A stretch of 64,000 nt of DNA from Cylindrospermum stagnale PCC 7417 (lineage in GTDB: Bacteria > Cyanobacteriota > Cyanobacteriia > Cyanobacteriales > Nostocaceae), in contig NC_019757.1 in NCBI RefSeq assembly GCF_000317535.1, positions 1,835,001 to 1,899,000 of the forward strand. The letters are read 5' to 3'. Of the stretch, positions 19,250 to 27,774 are shown in pieces. The notes beneath the pieces are model-generated. The model saw only the letters and a program-made list of their open reading frames with translations. It was not told the DNA's origin and searched no databases. How positions within the stretch are numbered: position 1 is the first letter of the stretch; every line of letters begins with the position of its first letter. The position numbers and the translations under genes are program-made.

Positions 19250-20158
19250 TTACTTGAAAGCCACTTTGACACTAGCAACTGAGACTTCTTTGGTTGCTGA
19301 CTCGACAGCAACAGTCGCTGCTGTACGACCGCCTTTTAACCACAGCAATACAGCAGGTGCTACACCCAGCGCTAACCCTAGCAACACCGGGATGGAGAAC
19401 CCAGCAGCCAAGCTCATAACTGTAGCAAAACCAAAGTTACCTAAATAAACTACCAAGGGAACGTTGAGTTGCGATCGCTCTAATTCAATTGGCTGGTTTC
19501 TCCACAACAGCGCCGACACAGTCATAAACAAGGCGCCAGTACCCATCCAGCCAGCAAAGTTTTGGTAAGGCATACCAAAGAAAGGCCCCGGTTGTTGCCA
19601 ATACCAGAAGGGTAGAGAAGTTTGACTCATTGCGGGATCAAGCACAAAATCCCAAGAGGTGAGCAGTAAAGCTCCCAAGGCGATCGCCCCAAAGTGACGT
19701 AACAAGCTGGGTTTTTTGTCTACTTCTAAACCTGCACGCGCCAGCAGGTAAGAAACGCATCCCACATAAAACCAGGACAAGGGAATTGTAAACGGTACTA
19801 AACCTGCAATTTTATAACCCAAGCCGCTGAGGTAGCTGTAGTGACCAAAAGGAAAGCCTGTGCTGGTTCCTAGTAATTCACTGGTTAAAGAAATCAACAC
19901 CGAAGGCAGCAAAAAGCCCAAAGTGCGACCTAAACCCAACGTCCGGTAAGCATATAGGAAAACGCCTACTGCACCCAAAATCATATAAACTACACCGCCA
20001 CCAGCCATACTCCACTGCATGGCGGTTTGTCCAACTTCGGATAAGTTCAAAATTACTTCGGCATTAGGTACGACCAGTAGTATGCCTACTAATCCAAACA
20101 CCATCGACACGATATGACCAATCAGACATACGCGTTCAGCAATAACAAGTTGTCTCAT
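19250..20158 (-). CDS. cruF: CruF-type carotenoid 1',2'-hydratase
   Basis: Integral membrane protein of 302 residues with about seven or eight hydrophobic helices. It matches the CruF/bisanhydrobacterioruberin hydratase family (DUF422-type carotenoid hydratase) in segments such as TSELLGTSTGFPFGHYSY, IPLSWFYVGCVSYLLA, and SWDFVLDPAMS, with conserved Glu/His/Asp residues placed in the membrane. It adds water across the terminal psi-end double bond of gamma-carotene-type precursors on the way to myxoxanthophyll. cruG follows 88 bases downstream. Confidence 0.85.
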   Translation of the reverse strand: MRQLVIAERVCLIGHIVSMVFGLVGILLVVPNAEVILNLSEVGQTAMQWSMAGGGVVYMILGAVGVFLYAYRTLGLGRTLGFLLPSVLISLTSELLGTSTGFPFGHYSYLSGLGYKIAGLVPFTIPLSWFYVGCVSYLLARAGLEVDKKPSLLRHFGAIALGALLLTSWDFVLDPAMSQTSLPFWYWQQPGPFFGMPYQNFAGWMGTGALFMTVSALLWRNQPIELERSQLNVPLVVYLGNFGFATVMSLAAGFSIPVLLGLALGVAPAVLLWLKGGRTAATVAVESATKEVSVASVKVAFK

Positions 20159-20742
20159 GATATTTCCTTAACAAGATGTGACACGCGGCTACTCTGCTGC
20201 TAACAGTTTACAAATCTTTATGAACAAATTTAACCGATTTCTACCGTAATTCTCTGCAAAGTTGTTGAGCTTTTTTGGAGAGAGCTTCACCGCTGATTGA
20301 TTGGGGCGATAAAAAATATAATGATAGGTTGATAGTTTAAGCCATCTTTAACTCCGTAAATCGTGACGAATCCCACCTCTCTCGACAATCCTGACGATAA
20401 TTCAGGAGGAGACTACGTTGCTATGAGTGTGAATTGAAGCAAGTGCCTACTACCAAAAGTGGGGTGGGTGAGAAATCGCCAAAAACCAACCGTAGCTCCT
20501 TCTAGGGATCATGGTGGTTCTGTTCTCACACTTGCCGCTAGATTAGCCATTATATAACGGTTTCACAAGCTAAGGTAGTCCTAGCTGCGATTGCCGACCG
20601 CGTGGTGTAACTGATGGCGCAAAGCGCCAGCTTTCTAGTTCTCGCTATTACCTGATTTCACCTCACAAATCTAGCTATTGCTAGATGCTAAAGTCCTCTC
20701 GTTTGCTTTAATCTGACGATTGTTGAAACAAGAGCTAGACCA
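20159..20742. other. Long intergenic region, possible structured RNA
   Basis: About 580 bases upstream of both cruF and a hypothetical gene. It has no ORF of note, but 20385-20540 can fold: CCTGA...TCAGG hairpin at 20390-20406, GCAAGTG (20439-20445) with CACTTGC (20529-20535), and TGAGAA (20469-20474) with TTCTCA (20523-20528). A second tight hairpin, TGGCGC-AAA-GCGCCA, is at about 20614-20628. I could not match it to tmRNA, SRP RNA, RNase P RNA or a riboswitch. Confidence 0.35.
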
Positions 20743-22065
20743 GTGGATACCATATTAAAGCGATCGCATGAACTCAAACAAGCCTTGGTCGATTTTGTCT
20801 TGGATGCAGAAGGTGAACTCGCACAAGCGCTAGAAACCTATGCAGCTAAACAGTTCCGCCGTGGTTCTGGGGATAGCACCCAGCAAAACTTAACCATTGA
20901 TAGCTTTATTACAGAAGGAAAAATCGCTGATTCCTCACCGCTGGAGTTGTTTGTTAACAGCCATCCTGAGTTAACAGAGAGCGATCGCGATCTGATTAAA
21001 AGCTGGCATGATAGTTTTATCGGCTTATTTGCGATCGTTAATACCCTACCCGATGGCTTTGAGTTGATGAACTGGCTAACAGACAAACACTATATTGTCA
21101 AGCCAAACAATCCCCAAACACTACAAGAATTATCTCGCCTAAAGACCGGAGAAATATTACTAACCCGCATTTCACCCGTTACCGAAAGCTATTGGACATT
21201 TTCTGGACCCTACACACAGATGGGTAAACTCGGAAAACCAAAACTTGCTGTAGCAATTGGTAACTTTAAAGAAAACCATAAACATAATCTTTATAGTGAT
21301 GCTCCAGAATTGCTAGAATTAGCTTGGCAGTCTGTCATCCAATATCATCAGCAGTTTGTAGACTTTTTTGGCAGTGATGAAATTACACTACCTGGATATC
21401 AACTAAATAAAAAAATTGCTGATTTTCAACAAGTAATTACTGATAAACATTTAGCCGCAGCAGGAATTGATACTTCTAAATCTCTCGCAGAAATGGCAGA
21501 ACAAGCTGGAGTTGGAGAAGAAGAAATCACAGCCGCAGCGAAAGAGCTTGGTGCTGACTCCGACACAGTTTCCCAGGTATTTAATAGCAGCAAGAATAAA
21601 ATGGTGACGCCAAAGGTCGATTTACCCCCTGAACTCAAAAAAGCAGAACAGGTAACGGCGCTTTCTCATCCTCGTTGGGGGCAAATGTTTTTACCAACCT
21701 ACAGTAAAATCCAGACCATTTTATCAGCCCAGGACGGTGAAAGTGTTGAAGGTAGCGAAAAACTGATTCGCTATTATCTCGAAGACAAAAGTATTAACGC
21801 TTTTATCTGGCATCGTTTAGCCGAAAAGTACCCAACGCAGTTAGAAAAGGTTTTACAAACTTTTCTGCAACGTCCAGACTTTCGCCTTGAAAGTGAATTA
21901 GACGCGCTTTTACAAGAATATCATAAACCCATTGAACCAGAGTTACCAGAAATTGCCAGTGTCCCTGAACATCTGCACAATTTATTTCAAGAAGCCGTAG
22001 CCGAAGTTAATAAATCTCAGTCTAAAACCAAGACACAGAAAAAACCAGCCAAAGGTTTTCGTTAA
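20743..22065 (+). CDS. Conserved hypothetical protein, 440 aa
   Basis: A soluble, acidic protein that I do not recognise; start is GTG. It begins with a helical segment (HELKQALVDFVLDAEGEL), contains a central FSGPYTQMGKLGKPKLAVAI stretch, a helix-turn-helix-looking piece at about 245-280 (SLAEMAEQAGVGEEEITAAA), and ends with a basic tail (SKTKTQKKPAKGFR). There is no signal peptide or membrane helix. Codon use and HIP1 sites match neighbours, so it is a resident gene. The HTH-like repeat of Ala/Glu could equally be a coiled coil. Confidence 0.75.
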   Translation: MDTILKRSHELKQALVDFVLDAEGELAQALETYAAKQFRRGSGDSTQQNLTIDSFITEGKIADSSPLELFVNSHPELTESDRDLIKSWHDSFIGLFAIVNTLPDGFELMNWLTDKHYIVKPNNPQTLQELSRLKTGEILLTRISPVTESYWTFSGPYTQMGKLGKPKLAVAIGNFKENHKHNLYSDAPELLELAWQSVIQYHQQFVDFFGSDEITLPGYQLNKKIADFQQVITDKHLAAAGIDTSKSLAEMAEQAGVGEEEITAAAKELGADSDTVSQVFNSSKNKMVTPKVDLPPELKKAEQVTALSHPRWGQMFLPTYSKIQTILSAQDGESVEGSEKLIRYYLEDKSINAFIWHRLAEKYPTQLEKVLQTFLQRPDFRLESELDALLQEYHKPIEPELPEIASVPEHLHNLFQEAVAEVNKSQSKTKTQKKPAKGFR

Positions 22066-22084
22066 ATTTGTCCATTATGATTTT

Positions 22085-22160
22085 CTTGTGGAACAGGCGT
22101 CTCGCCTGTTATGGGCGGGCGTTAGCGTAGCGGCACGTAGTGCGACGCCCACCCCACAAG
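22085..22160. repeat. Inverted-repeat element, CTTGTGGGG type
   Basis: Outer ends CTTGTGG and CCACCCCACAAG match the element at 1070-1128. The centre differs and contains ACAGGCGTCTCGCCTGT and GGGCGTTAGCG...GACGCCC stems. Confidence 0.65.
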
Positions 22161-22392
22161 AGCTAGATTTTATGGCAAGAGGCTGGGAATGCCTACTTTA
22201 GGGCTGCCGCCTTCCGTATCGGCGGCAGAGCCGTACTGATTGCATTAAGAGTCGGAGACTGGGAACGAGATAATTCTGAAACATGGTATGGTGTATTGTA
22301 GAACGTATTATTAAAAACAGTACTTACTAGAACTTGGTTTGGGTAATGTAACTAGGGTATATCGTCCACAATTCATCATCACAAAACAATCT

Positions 22393-22539
22393 ATGCGTGA
22401 GATAAAACCTTGGACTACTAGCTTAGTAGTCGTAATATCTATTATTGCAACTGCAATAGGCGTTTACAATTTTGAGTGGTTCTTAAACAGTACCTGTTTA
22501 ATAGATACGATGCCTAGCAAAAGTAAACACTGTAAGTAG
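22393..22539 (+). CDS. Small single-pass membrane protein, 48 aa
   Basis: Short frame with one clear membrane helix (TSLVVVISIIATAIGVYNF) preceded by a charged start (MREIKPW) and followed by two Cys residues and a basic tail. I chose the ATG at 22393; a TTG at 22339 would add 18 residues. No homologue recognised. Likely a real small protein by composition, but coding status is not certain. Confidence 0.4.
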   Translation: MREIKPWTTSLVVVISIIATAIGVYNFEWFLNSTCLIDTMPSKSKHCK

Positions 22540-22621
22540 TCGCCCTAGCTAAGTAAACTTACGTTTTGAGAAAAAATGGTAAATATGATTTTTGGTTTTA
22601 TTTCTTGAATATCCTAGAGAT

Positions 22622-22641
22622 GGTGCGTTAGGGAACGCACC
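22622..22641. repeat. Small palindrome, GGTGCGTT/AACGCACC
   Basis: Perfect 8-bp arms with a 4-base centre; the segment GTTAGGGAACGCA recurs at about 22662-22674. A common type of cyanobacterial intergenic palindrome. Confidence 0.5.
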
Positions 22642-22704
22642 CTACGGTTGGGTTTTGGGTTAGGGAACGCAGCCGTGGGGTGGTTTGTGCGTTCCCGGAA
22701 TTGT

Positions 22705-24102
22705 CTATTGAGGTGGTTGGGTAGAAACTGTTAGGACTTGGGGCGGTGAGGCGTCTGGGGGATAGAGAAAATCTACGTCTACTAAAGAGCGATCGCCTGC
22801 TTTCATCTTTAATAGTACCAACGGTTCCCCTGGTTGACCCCTTTTTTGGACTAAATGCACAAATTTGGTTTGCACCTGTCCTTGTTCATCTTTATAACGT
22901 ACCCGCACCGAACCCCGGAAAAAGACTTGACGGGCTGGTGTAGTAAAAAAGCGTAACCCTGATTTCGTCAACTGGTCTTCTTTCAGTGGCGTTTGCACAG
23001 ATATACTCACAGTCTGCGGATTTTGAGTATTGTTATATAGCGGCAATTTGAGACTATATTGAATTCCATAATTACCGTGAGCGCGATAAGCTGTATCAGG
23101 ATAGCGCACCAACATCGATGCACTCTGAATTTGTCCGGTTCCCAAGGTGCCGCCATGCAGTGTGCTTAAGGCGTAAGAATAAGCTTGGCCAGGTTGAGGA
23201 ATTGTCAAAGATTTAGCTTTTGGACTATCGACTAAAAAAGCTCGCCACTGAGAACCACCAGCTACTCCAGCTACACGCCCATAAATTCTTGGTTTACCTG
23301 TTTCCTCTAGGGGAGTGGGTACTTTATCTCGTGGGGTAGACAAATCACCGTTATTTAGTAAATTTTGCCATTCTTCGAGATTAGGGGCACGTTCGCTACC
23401 ATCGGCATTTGCCCTAGCAAACATCGCTAAACTAGCTGCATAGATAGTGCCATTACTCCGCAGTCGCATTAATGTAGAACGACCATTGAGCGGCGGTGTC
23501 AGTCCAAGGACGGGAATTGGCAGATTCATTAACATCTGACTTTGTCCCGGTGGAATGACTATTTGAGACGGGAAAATCTCTTGTCGCTTTCCTCTCAGGA
23601 TATCAGACATGGCGCGATCGCCTGGCCCAGCAAAAATTGTCCCCAAAGCATTGGGGCTAAATGAGGGTAACTGAATAAATGGGGCATCCGGTTGACTTAA
23701 ATAACTCGCCGCCTGCAAGATATTCACAGTTACAGTTTCCGAACTAGGGTTATGGAGAATTATCCCTAAATATAGCGATCGCAAATTATCGGCTGGTTCC
23801 GCCCTAGCGATGTGGTGGGCAAAAATATCAAATCTTCCCCGAAAGGGAAAATTCAAATGAGCCGTTGGCGCTTTTTTTCCATTGACTGGAAAGGTAGAGA
23901 GTAAAATTCCTTCATTCAATACCAATTCTGGGCTATTGCTGTTAAATACCGGGATTCTATCTAGCTGGCCTGTTAAAGGGCGCACTTGTTGAGGTTGTAC
24001 CACTTCTTCTGCTGGTGGTGTGATTGGAGTTGATTGAGCAATGGTCAAACTTAGCAATAACGGCAACATATACTTAGATACTTTTTCTAAACAGACGCCC
24101 AC
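22705..24102 (-). CDS. DUF3370 family protein, secreted
   Basis: A 465-residue protein with an N-terminal signal-like helix (YMLPLLLSLTIAQS), then a Pro-rich start and the family block VFNSNSPELVLNEGI and GRFDIFAHHIARAE. DUF3370 is a cyanobacterial family of unknown function. The protein is rich in beta segments and Asn/Ser, as for a cell-surface or periplasmic protein. Its start is 7 bases after the stop of the C15-like peptidase gene on the same strand, so the two are probably one transcript. Confidence 0.8.
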   Translation of the reverse strand: MGVCLEKVSKYMLPLLLSLTIAQSTPITPPAEEVVQPQQVRPLTGQLDRIPVFNSNSPELVLNEGILLSTFPVNGKKAPTAHLNFPFRGRFDIFAHHIARAEPADNLRSLYLGIILHNPSSETVTVNILQAASYLSQPDAPFIQLPSFSPNALGTIFAGPGDRAMSDILRGKRQEIFPSQIVIPPGQSQMLMNLPIPVLGLTPPLNGRSTLMRLRSNGTIYAASLAMFARANADGSERAPNLEEWQNLLNNGDLSTPRDKVPTPLEETGKPRIYGRVAGVAGGSQWRAFLVDSPKAKSLTIPQPGQAYSYALSTLHGGTLGTGQIQSASMLVRYPDTAYRAHGNYGIQYSLKLPLYNNTQNPQTVSISVQTPLKEDQLTKSGLRFFTTPARQVFFRGSVRVRYKDEQGQVQTKFVHLVQKRGQPGEPLVLLKMKAGDRSLVDVDFLYPPDASPPQVLTVSTQPPQ

Positions 24103-24109
24103 AAATTTA

Positions 24110-24667
24110 TCAAGATGCCAAATTGTTAAGAATTAAGACGAAATCGGGGAGGATTCCGCTTAAATTTTCTTGGTTCAATACAGGAACATGAACAAAGATG
24201 CAACTAACCGAGAGTTGAGATTGGCGTAAATAGTCCAACACCGAATAATAAAGCCCTTCGCAAACAAACTTACCACAGTCATAGCTAATCTGAATTTCTG
24301 TTGTTCCTGCTACTAACTGCTCTAAATCAACGGTTGTTTGCAAAATACTTTCCCCGCAATCTAGAGGCAAGGTGTCTGTAGATTCTACAGGTAAGATGTT
24401 TGTATTACGAGCAACTACTTCCACACTCAATTGCCTGCGGCTAGCAGCCATGCCACAACAGATGACGTAATCAGGTTGGAGTTCATTGATTTTGGCAATA
24501 ACCTGAGAACTGGCGAGTTGCACATCTACGGGTAGCAGGCGTAAAAAAAATAAATCATCAGGGACTGAAGCCAGTTTGGCTAGTTCTAGTAATAAATCAT
24601 CAGAAGAATTTGACTGTTGCTCCTCTAGCCAAGTGTCAAAAGAAGTTAATAGTATTGTTTTCGTCAT
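24110..24667 (-). CDS. Pyroglutamyl-peptidase I (C15)-like protein
   Basis: A 185-residue protein resembling pyrrolidone-carboxylate peptidase, which removes N-terminal pyroglutamate. The start ILLTSFDTWLEE fits the family's G/S-F-x-P-F region loosely. CGMAASRRQLSVEVVARN holds the Glu region, GKFVCEGLYYSVLDYL the catalytic Cys, and IFVHVPVL the His. Sequence is divergent and the length slightly short of the usual 200-215, so activity is plausible but unproven. It sits directly upstream of the DUF3370 gene and is divergent to hisH. Confidence 0.72.
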   Translation of the reverse strand: MTKTILLTSFDTWLEEQQSNSSDDLLLELAKLASVPDDLFFLRLLPVDVQLASSQVIAKINELQPDYVICCGMAASRRQLSVEVVARNTNILPVESTDTLPLDCGESILQTTVDLEQLVAGTTEIQISYDCGKFVCEGLYYSVLDYLRQSQLSVSCIFVHVPVLNQENLSGILPDFVLILNNLAS

Positions 24668-24733
24668 AATTAATATTATTTACTATTAGAATAAGAAAAA
24701 GCCCTCCATAATAAATTTACAGGGAGTAGGTAA

Positions 24734-25369
24734 ATGCCAGTTATTGCGGTCGTAGACTACGATATGGGGAACTTGCACTCAGTCTGCAAAGGCTTGGAGA
24801 AAGCTGGAGCAACTCCTAAAGTTACTTTTTCTCCCAAGGAATTGGCAGAGGCAGATGCAATAGTCTTGCCTGGAGTGGGATCATTTGATCCAGCCATGCA
24901 AAACTTGCGAGCACGTGGTTTGGAACAACCGATTAAAGAGGTGATCGCATCTGGTAAACCTTTCTTAGGCATTTGTTTGGGACTGCAAATTCTCTTTGAA
25001 TCAAGTGCGGAAGGTACCCAACCAGGACTAGGAATTGTGCGCGGAAAAGTGAAACGGTTTCTGCCAGAACCAGAGATTGCCATTCCCCACATGGGTTGGA
25101 ATCAACTGGAACTGACTCAGCCAAAAAGTACTTTGTGGGAGCATTTACCATCGGAACCTTGGGTTTATTTTGTTCATTCCTATTATGTTGAGCCAACTGA
25201 GCCACAAATCCGGGCTGCAACCGTCACCCACGGGAATCAGACTGTAACAGCAGCGATCGCACACAATAACTTGATGGCAGTTCAATTTCACCCCGAAAAA
25301 TCCTCGAACATCGGATTGCAAATTCTGTCTAATTTTGTTGCTCAAGTCCGCGAAAAAGTCTTTGCTTAA
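24734..25369 (+). CDS. hisH: Imidazole glycerol phosphate synthase glutaminase subunit
   Basis: Class I glutamine amidotransferase that supplies ammonia to HisF in histidine synthesis. Catalytic Cys81 in FLGICLGLQIL, and His/Glu in VQFHPEKSS near residue 190. The N-terminal DYDMGNLHSV and VLPGVGSFD are family hallmarks. Length of 211 residues is exact for HisH. The gene is alone here, as is usual for scattered his genes in cyanobacteria, and is followed by a long STRR array. Confidence 0.96.
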   Translation: MPVIAVVDYDMGNLHSVCKGLEKAGATPKVTFSPKELAEADAIVLPGVGSFDPAMQNLRARGLEQPIKEVIASGKPFLGICLGLQILFESSAEGTQPGLGIVRGKVKRFLPEPEIAIPHMGWNQLELTQPKSTLWEHLPSEPWVYFVHSYYVEPTEPQIRAATVTHGNQTVTAAIAHNNLMAVQFHPEKSSNIGLQILSNFVAQVREKVFA

Positions 25370-25373
25370 GGTT

Positions 25374-25484
25374 ATGTTGTCAGTTGTCGGTTGTCAGTTG
25401 TTAGTTGTTAACTCTTTTTCCATGACTAATGACTAACGACTAATAACCAATGACTAATAACCAATGACCAATGACCAATGACTT
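25374..25484. repeat. STRR heptamer arrays between hisH and rsmD
   Basis: Two arrays: TTGTCAG/TTGTTAG-type units at about 25375-25410, and AATGACC/AATGACT/AATAACC-type units at about 25424-25484. The ATG of rsmD (25478-25480) is part of the last unit. Confidence 0.85.
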
Positions 25485-26038
25485 TAAGAATTTACGGGAA
25501 TCGCCAGCTAAAAACTTTACCAGGCAAAGAAACTAGACCTACCAGTGGGCGGGTACGGGAAGCAGTCTTTAATATTTGGCAGGGAACTATTGCCGGGTGC
25601 CGATGGTTGGATCTGTGTGCGGGTACTGGTTCAATGGGCGCTGAGGCTTTATGTAGAGGTGCCAGCTTCGTTGTGGGAATTGAACAATCGAGCCAAGCCT
25701 GTGCCATTATTCAGCAAAACTGGCAGCAGGTGGCTGGTACTGAGCAAAAATTTCAGGTACTGCGAGGAGATGTCATCCAGCAGTTAAAAAGTTTATCAGG
25801 TAGGCAGTTTGACAGAATTTACCTTGATCCACCCTATGCCAGTGGTGTGTATCAGCCTGCCTTAGATGCGATCGCACACTATCAACTTTTAGCTGTTGGT
25901 GGTGAAATAGCAGTTGAACATAGTTCTCAAGGATGGACGCCACCAGAAATCCCCCCTTGGGAAATTTGCCGTCAGAAAGTTTATGGACATACAGCACTGA
26001 CTTTCTACACAACTGTGGCTGACGGGGAAATTGAGTAA
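25478..26038 (+). CDS. rsmD: 16S rRNA (guanine(966)-N(2))-methyltransferase RsmD
   Basis: Methylates G966 of 16S rRNA in the assembled small subunit. SAM-binding motif LDLCAGTGSMGAEAL (about 43-57) and the catalytic DPPY in RIYLDPPYASG; the N-terminal RPTSGRVREAVFNIW is typical of RsmD. Length 186 is normal. The start codon is embedded in an STRR heptamer, so the repeat array forms its 5' untranslated region and probably its ribosome binding region. Confidence 0.93.
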   Translation: MTLRIYGNRQLKTLPGKETRPTSGRVREAVFNIWQGTIAGCRWLDLCAGTGSMGAEALCRGASFVVGIEQSSQACAIIQQNWQQVAGTEQKFQVLRGDVIQQLKSLSGRQFDRIYLDPPYASGVYQPALDAIAHYQLLAVGGEIAVEHSSQGWTPPEIPPWEICRQKVYGHTALTFYTTVADGEIE

Positions 26039-26120
26039 TGCAAGAGGCAAGGGGCACTCATGCAAGAGGTAAGAGGCAAGAGACAGGGGGGAATTGAGAT
26101 ATTCCCCAACTCCCCGCTTA

Positions 26121-26148
26121 GGACTCAGGACTCAGCACTCAAGACTCA
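26121..26148. repeat. STRR heptamer array, GGACTCA-type x4
   Basis: Heptamers GGACTCA, GGACTCA, GCACTCA and AGACTCA. The last unit contains the minus-strand stop codon of petG (26146-26148). Confidence 0.8.
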
Positions 26149-26259
26149 GCCGCCCAATTCGTTGGGGCGCTTGTATTGCTTATAGGCAGCGTAAAAAAGT
26201 CCGCTGAGGGTGACGACAATCAAACCAAGAACGATGCCTGATAGCAGGGGTTCAACCAC
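26146..26259 (-). CDS. petG: Cytochrome b6f complex subunit PetG
   Basis: A 37-residue single-helix subunit needed for assembly and stability of the cytochrome b6f complex in the thylakoid membrane. The translation begins with GTG and reads [14 protein letters not shown]..., then [18 protein letters not shown] at the C-terminus, an essentially canonical PetG. It is divergent to cytM, sharing a 210-base upstream region, and its stop codon lies in an STRR unit. Confidence 0.95.
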   Translation of the reverse strand: MVEPLLSGIVLGLIVVTLSGLFYAAYKQYKRPNELGG

Positions 26260-26469
26260 TGGAGATCTCCTTTTTGCGATTACTCAATATTTGTTTCCTG
26301 TTTTTGATTTTACCAAATCTGGCGTGAATCCCTCGCTATATCTGGTTTTAGGATGGCGACCGCACAAAGAAAAATTATCTTTTGTGCTTGCAGATGCGAT
26401 CGCTAACTTTTAAGCTATGTGTAGGAACTAAAATATTTCTTGCACACTTAGTCTGTAACAGCACACCTC

Positions 26470-26844
26470 TTGGATAACCAGATTATCAAACCTGAAATTC
26501 TGATTCAGCGGATCGCTTTATTGGCTCTGGCGATACTGCTAGCAGTCCCTTTGGGACTTTTTGGTGTTCAGATAGTTCGAGCCTCTGATCCATACATCAA
26601 GAGTGTTCTATCGCGGACAGGAGACCCAGTGCAAGGACACGCGATCTTTCAAATTAACTGTGCTGGGTGTCATGGCTTGGAAGCAACTGGGCTAGTAGGC
26701 CCAAGTTTGCAAGCCGTTTCTAAGCATAAGTCGTCTTATGGACTGATTCACCAAGTTATTAGCGGCGAAACCCCGCCTATGCCCAAATTCCAACCTAGCT
26801 CCCAAGAAATGGCAGACCTTTTGAGCTATTTGGAAAGTCTTTGA
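26470..26844 (+). CDS. cytM: Membrane-anchored cytochrome c, CytM type
   Basis: A 124-residue c-type cytochrome. N-terminal signal-anchor helix (about 11-36, IALLALAILLAVPLGLFGV), then the haem-attachment motif CAGCH (about 65-69) and an axial Met in PPMPKFQPSS. The DPYIKSVLS and AIFQINCAGCHG context matches cytochrome cM, a cyanobacterial electron carrier linked to respiration and stress. There is no ATG, so the TTG at 26470 is the best start; it keeps the full anchor. Petite length and the anchor distinguish it from soluble c6. Confidence 0.82.
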   Translation: MDNQIIKPEILIQRIALLALAILLAVPLGLFGVQIVRASDPYIKSVLSRTGDPVQGHAIFQINCAGCHGLEATGLVGPSLQAVSKHKSSYGLIHQVISGETPPMPKFQPSSQEMADLLSYLESL

Positions 26845-27170
26845 TATGTGATTTTAAGTCAACCACCAGGCTTATAAGGTTGCCAACCAATAGCTAGTGC
26901 TTAACGGATGCTGTTAGCGACATCAGATGGTAAAGCCGGAACTATTGGTTTGTTGCCTATCCATCCTATCCATATCCAACTGCTTGGGTGTGCTTGAGGC
27001 ATTTTAATCACTAGGGTAACAACAAAGGCATATACTGAGTAAAGGTTTTTTCTTATTAAGTAATATACCAAATACCTCAATTTGTTTTTTTTGTAAGTTC
27101 AGGAATTTTTGGAGCCTATACTAAGGAATAATGTTGTCTCAGAATTCATTCTGAGGCTAATAGGTGACGT
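26845..27170. other. Intergenic region, nothing recognised
   Basis: AT-rich DNA between cytM and the transposon remnant. The only structure noted is a 7-bp hairpin, CTCAGAA...TTCTGAG, at about 27137-27154, close to the remnant's right end. Confidence 0.4.
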
Positions 27171-27620
27171 ACTCCACACACTCCCTTTCAGGTGAGTGTG
27201 GGCTTCTCAACGACTCCTAATCCGGACATTTATTGAGCTTTAAGAGGATGTTTGAAAAGTTTTTGGTGATGTATTAAGCACCAGCAGATCCCCCTAAATC
27301 CACGCCAGTCGCTCATGGGGAGCCACTGCGTTGGGCGGCTCCGCCGACTTGTTCGCGCAGCGTCTCCCCTTGGGAGAAGCATGTGGCGTGGAGACCCCCA
27401 AGACCGCGCTGGCTACCCTTCCGGGGGACTTTAAGAAGTTTTACCCCCTTAAAAAGGGGGGCAAGGGGGGATCTCGATCAATTTTGATACTTTTCAAACA
27501 ACCTCTAAGACCGTGCATCCCACGGTTCTTGATATTGATAGCCGCATTTAGATCCCTGCACAAACTTGTATGACAAACCGGACAATTGTGCATTCTTTGG
27601 GATAGCGGCTTTATTACTTT
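27171..27620 (-). mobile_element. Remnant of an IS200/IS605 TnpB element (3' end only)
   Basis: Bases 27171-27243 and 27506-27615 together match the right end and the last part of the tnpB genes at 33852-34045 and 39820-40025. Shared features are the terminal GTGTGTGGAGTACGTCAC (read on the minus strand), the CCGGATTAGGAGTC region, and the codons for the last zinc-finger Cys residues and the catalytic RDLNAA context (here CRDLNAAINI-like). Most of the gene upstream is gone after about 27615. A MITE splits the remnant at 27244-27505. Confidence 0.8.
27244..27505. mobile_element. 262-bp MITE nested in the TnpB remnant
   Basis: Terminal inverted repeats GAGGATGTTTGAAAAGT (27244-27260) and ACTTTTCAAACAACCTC (27489-27505), 16 of 17 matching. 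A 3-bp TAA flanks both sides and is single in the intact tnpB copies, so it is a target duplication. The 3-bp site fits IS5-group (IS1031/ISL2-like) transposases. No coding capacity; the interior contains GC-rich small palindromes such as CTCCCCTTGGGAG. Confidence 0.82.
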
Positions 27621-27774
27621 ATAGGCTTAAGCCGAATTTCCCTATTAGACTGGGAATGAATTAAGAGTCCGGTGATTTTAGACCTGATTGGCTGGGTATT
27701 TGTACCTGTTTCAAAATAGCTCTTGCTGAGTTAGATAAACCTCAGCTATAGCGAATAGGTAACCTGAAAAAGTG

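Noticed and set aside
26845-27170. Possible tRNA or regulatory RNA in the spacer after cytM
   Set aside because: No tRNA-like GTTCGA loop or CCA-side pairing could be found, only a short hairpin.
27331-27573. 80-codon frame across the MITE
   Set aside because: Lies inside the MITE and crosses its right end; made of repeat sequence.
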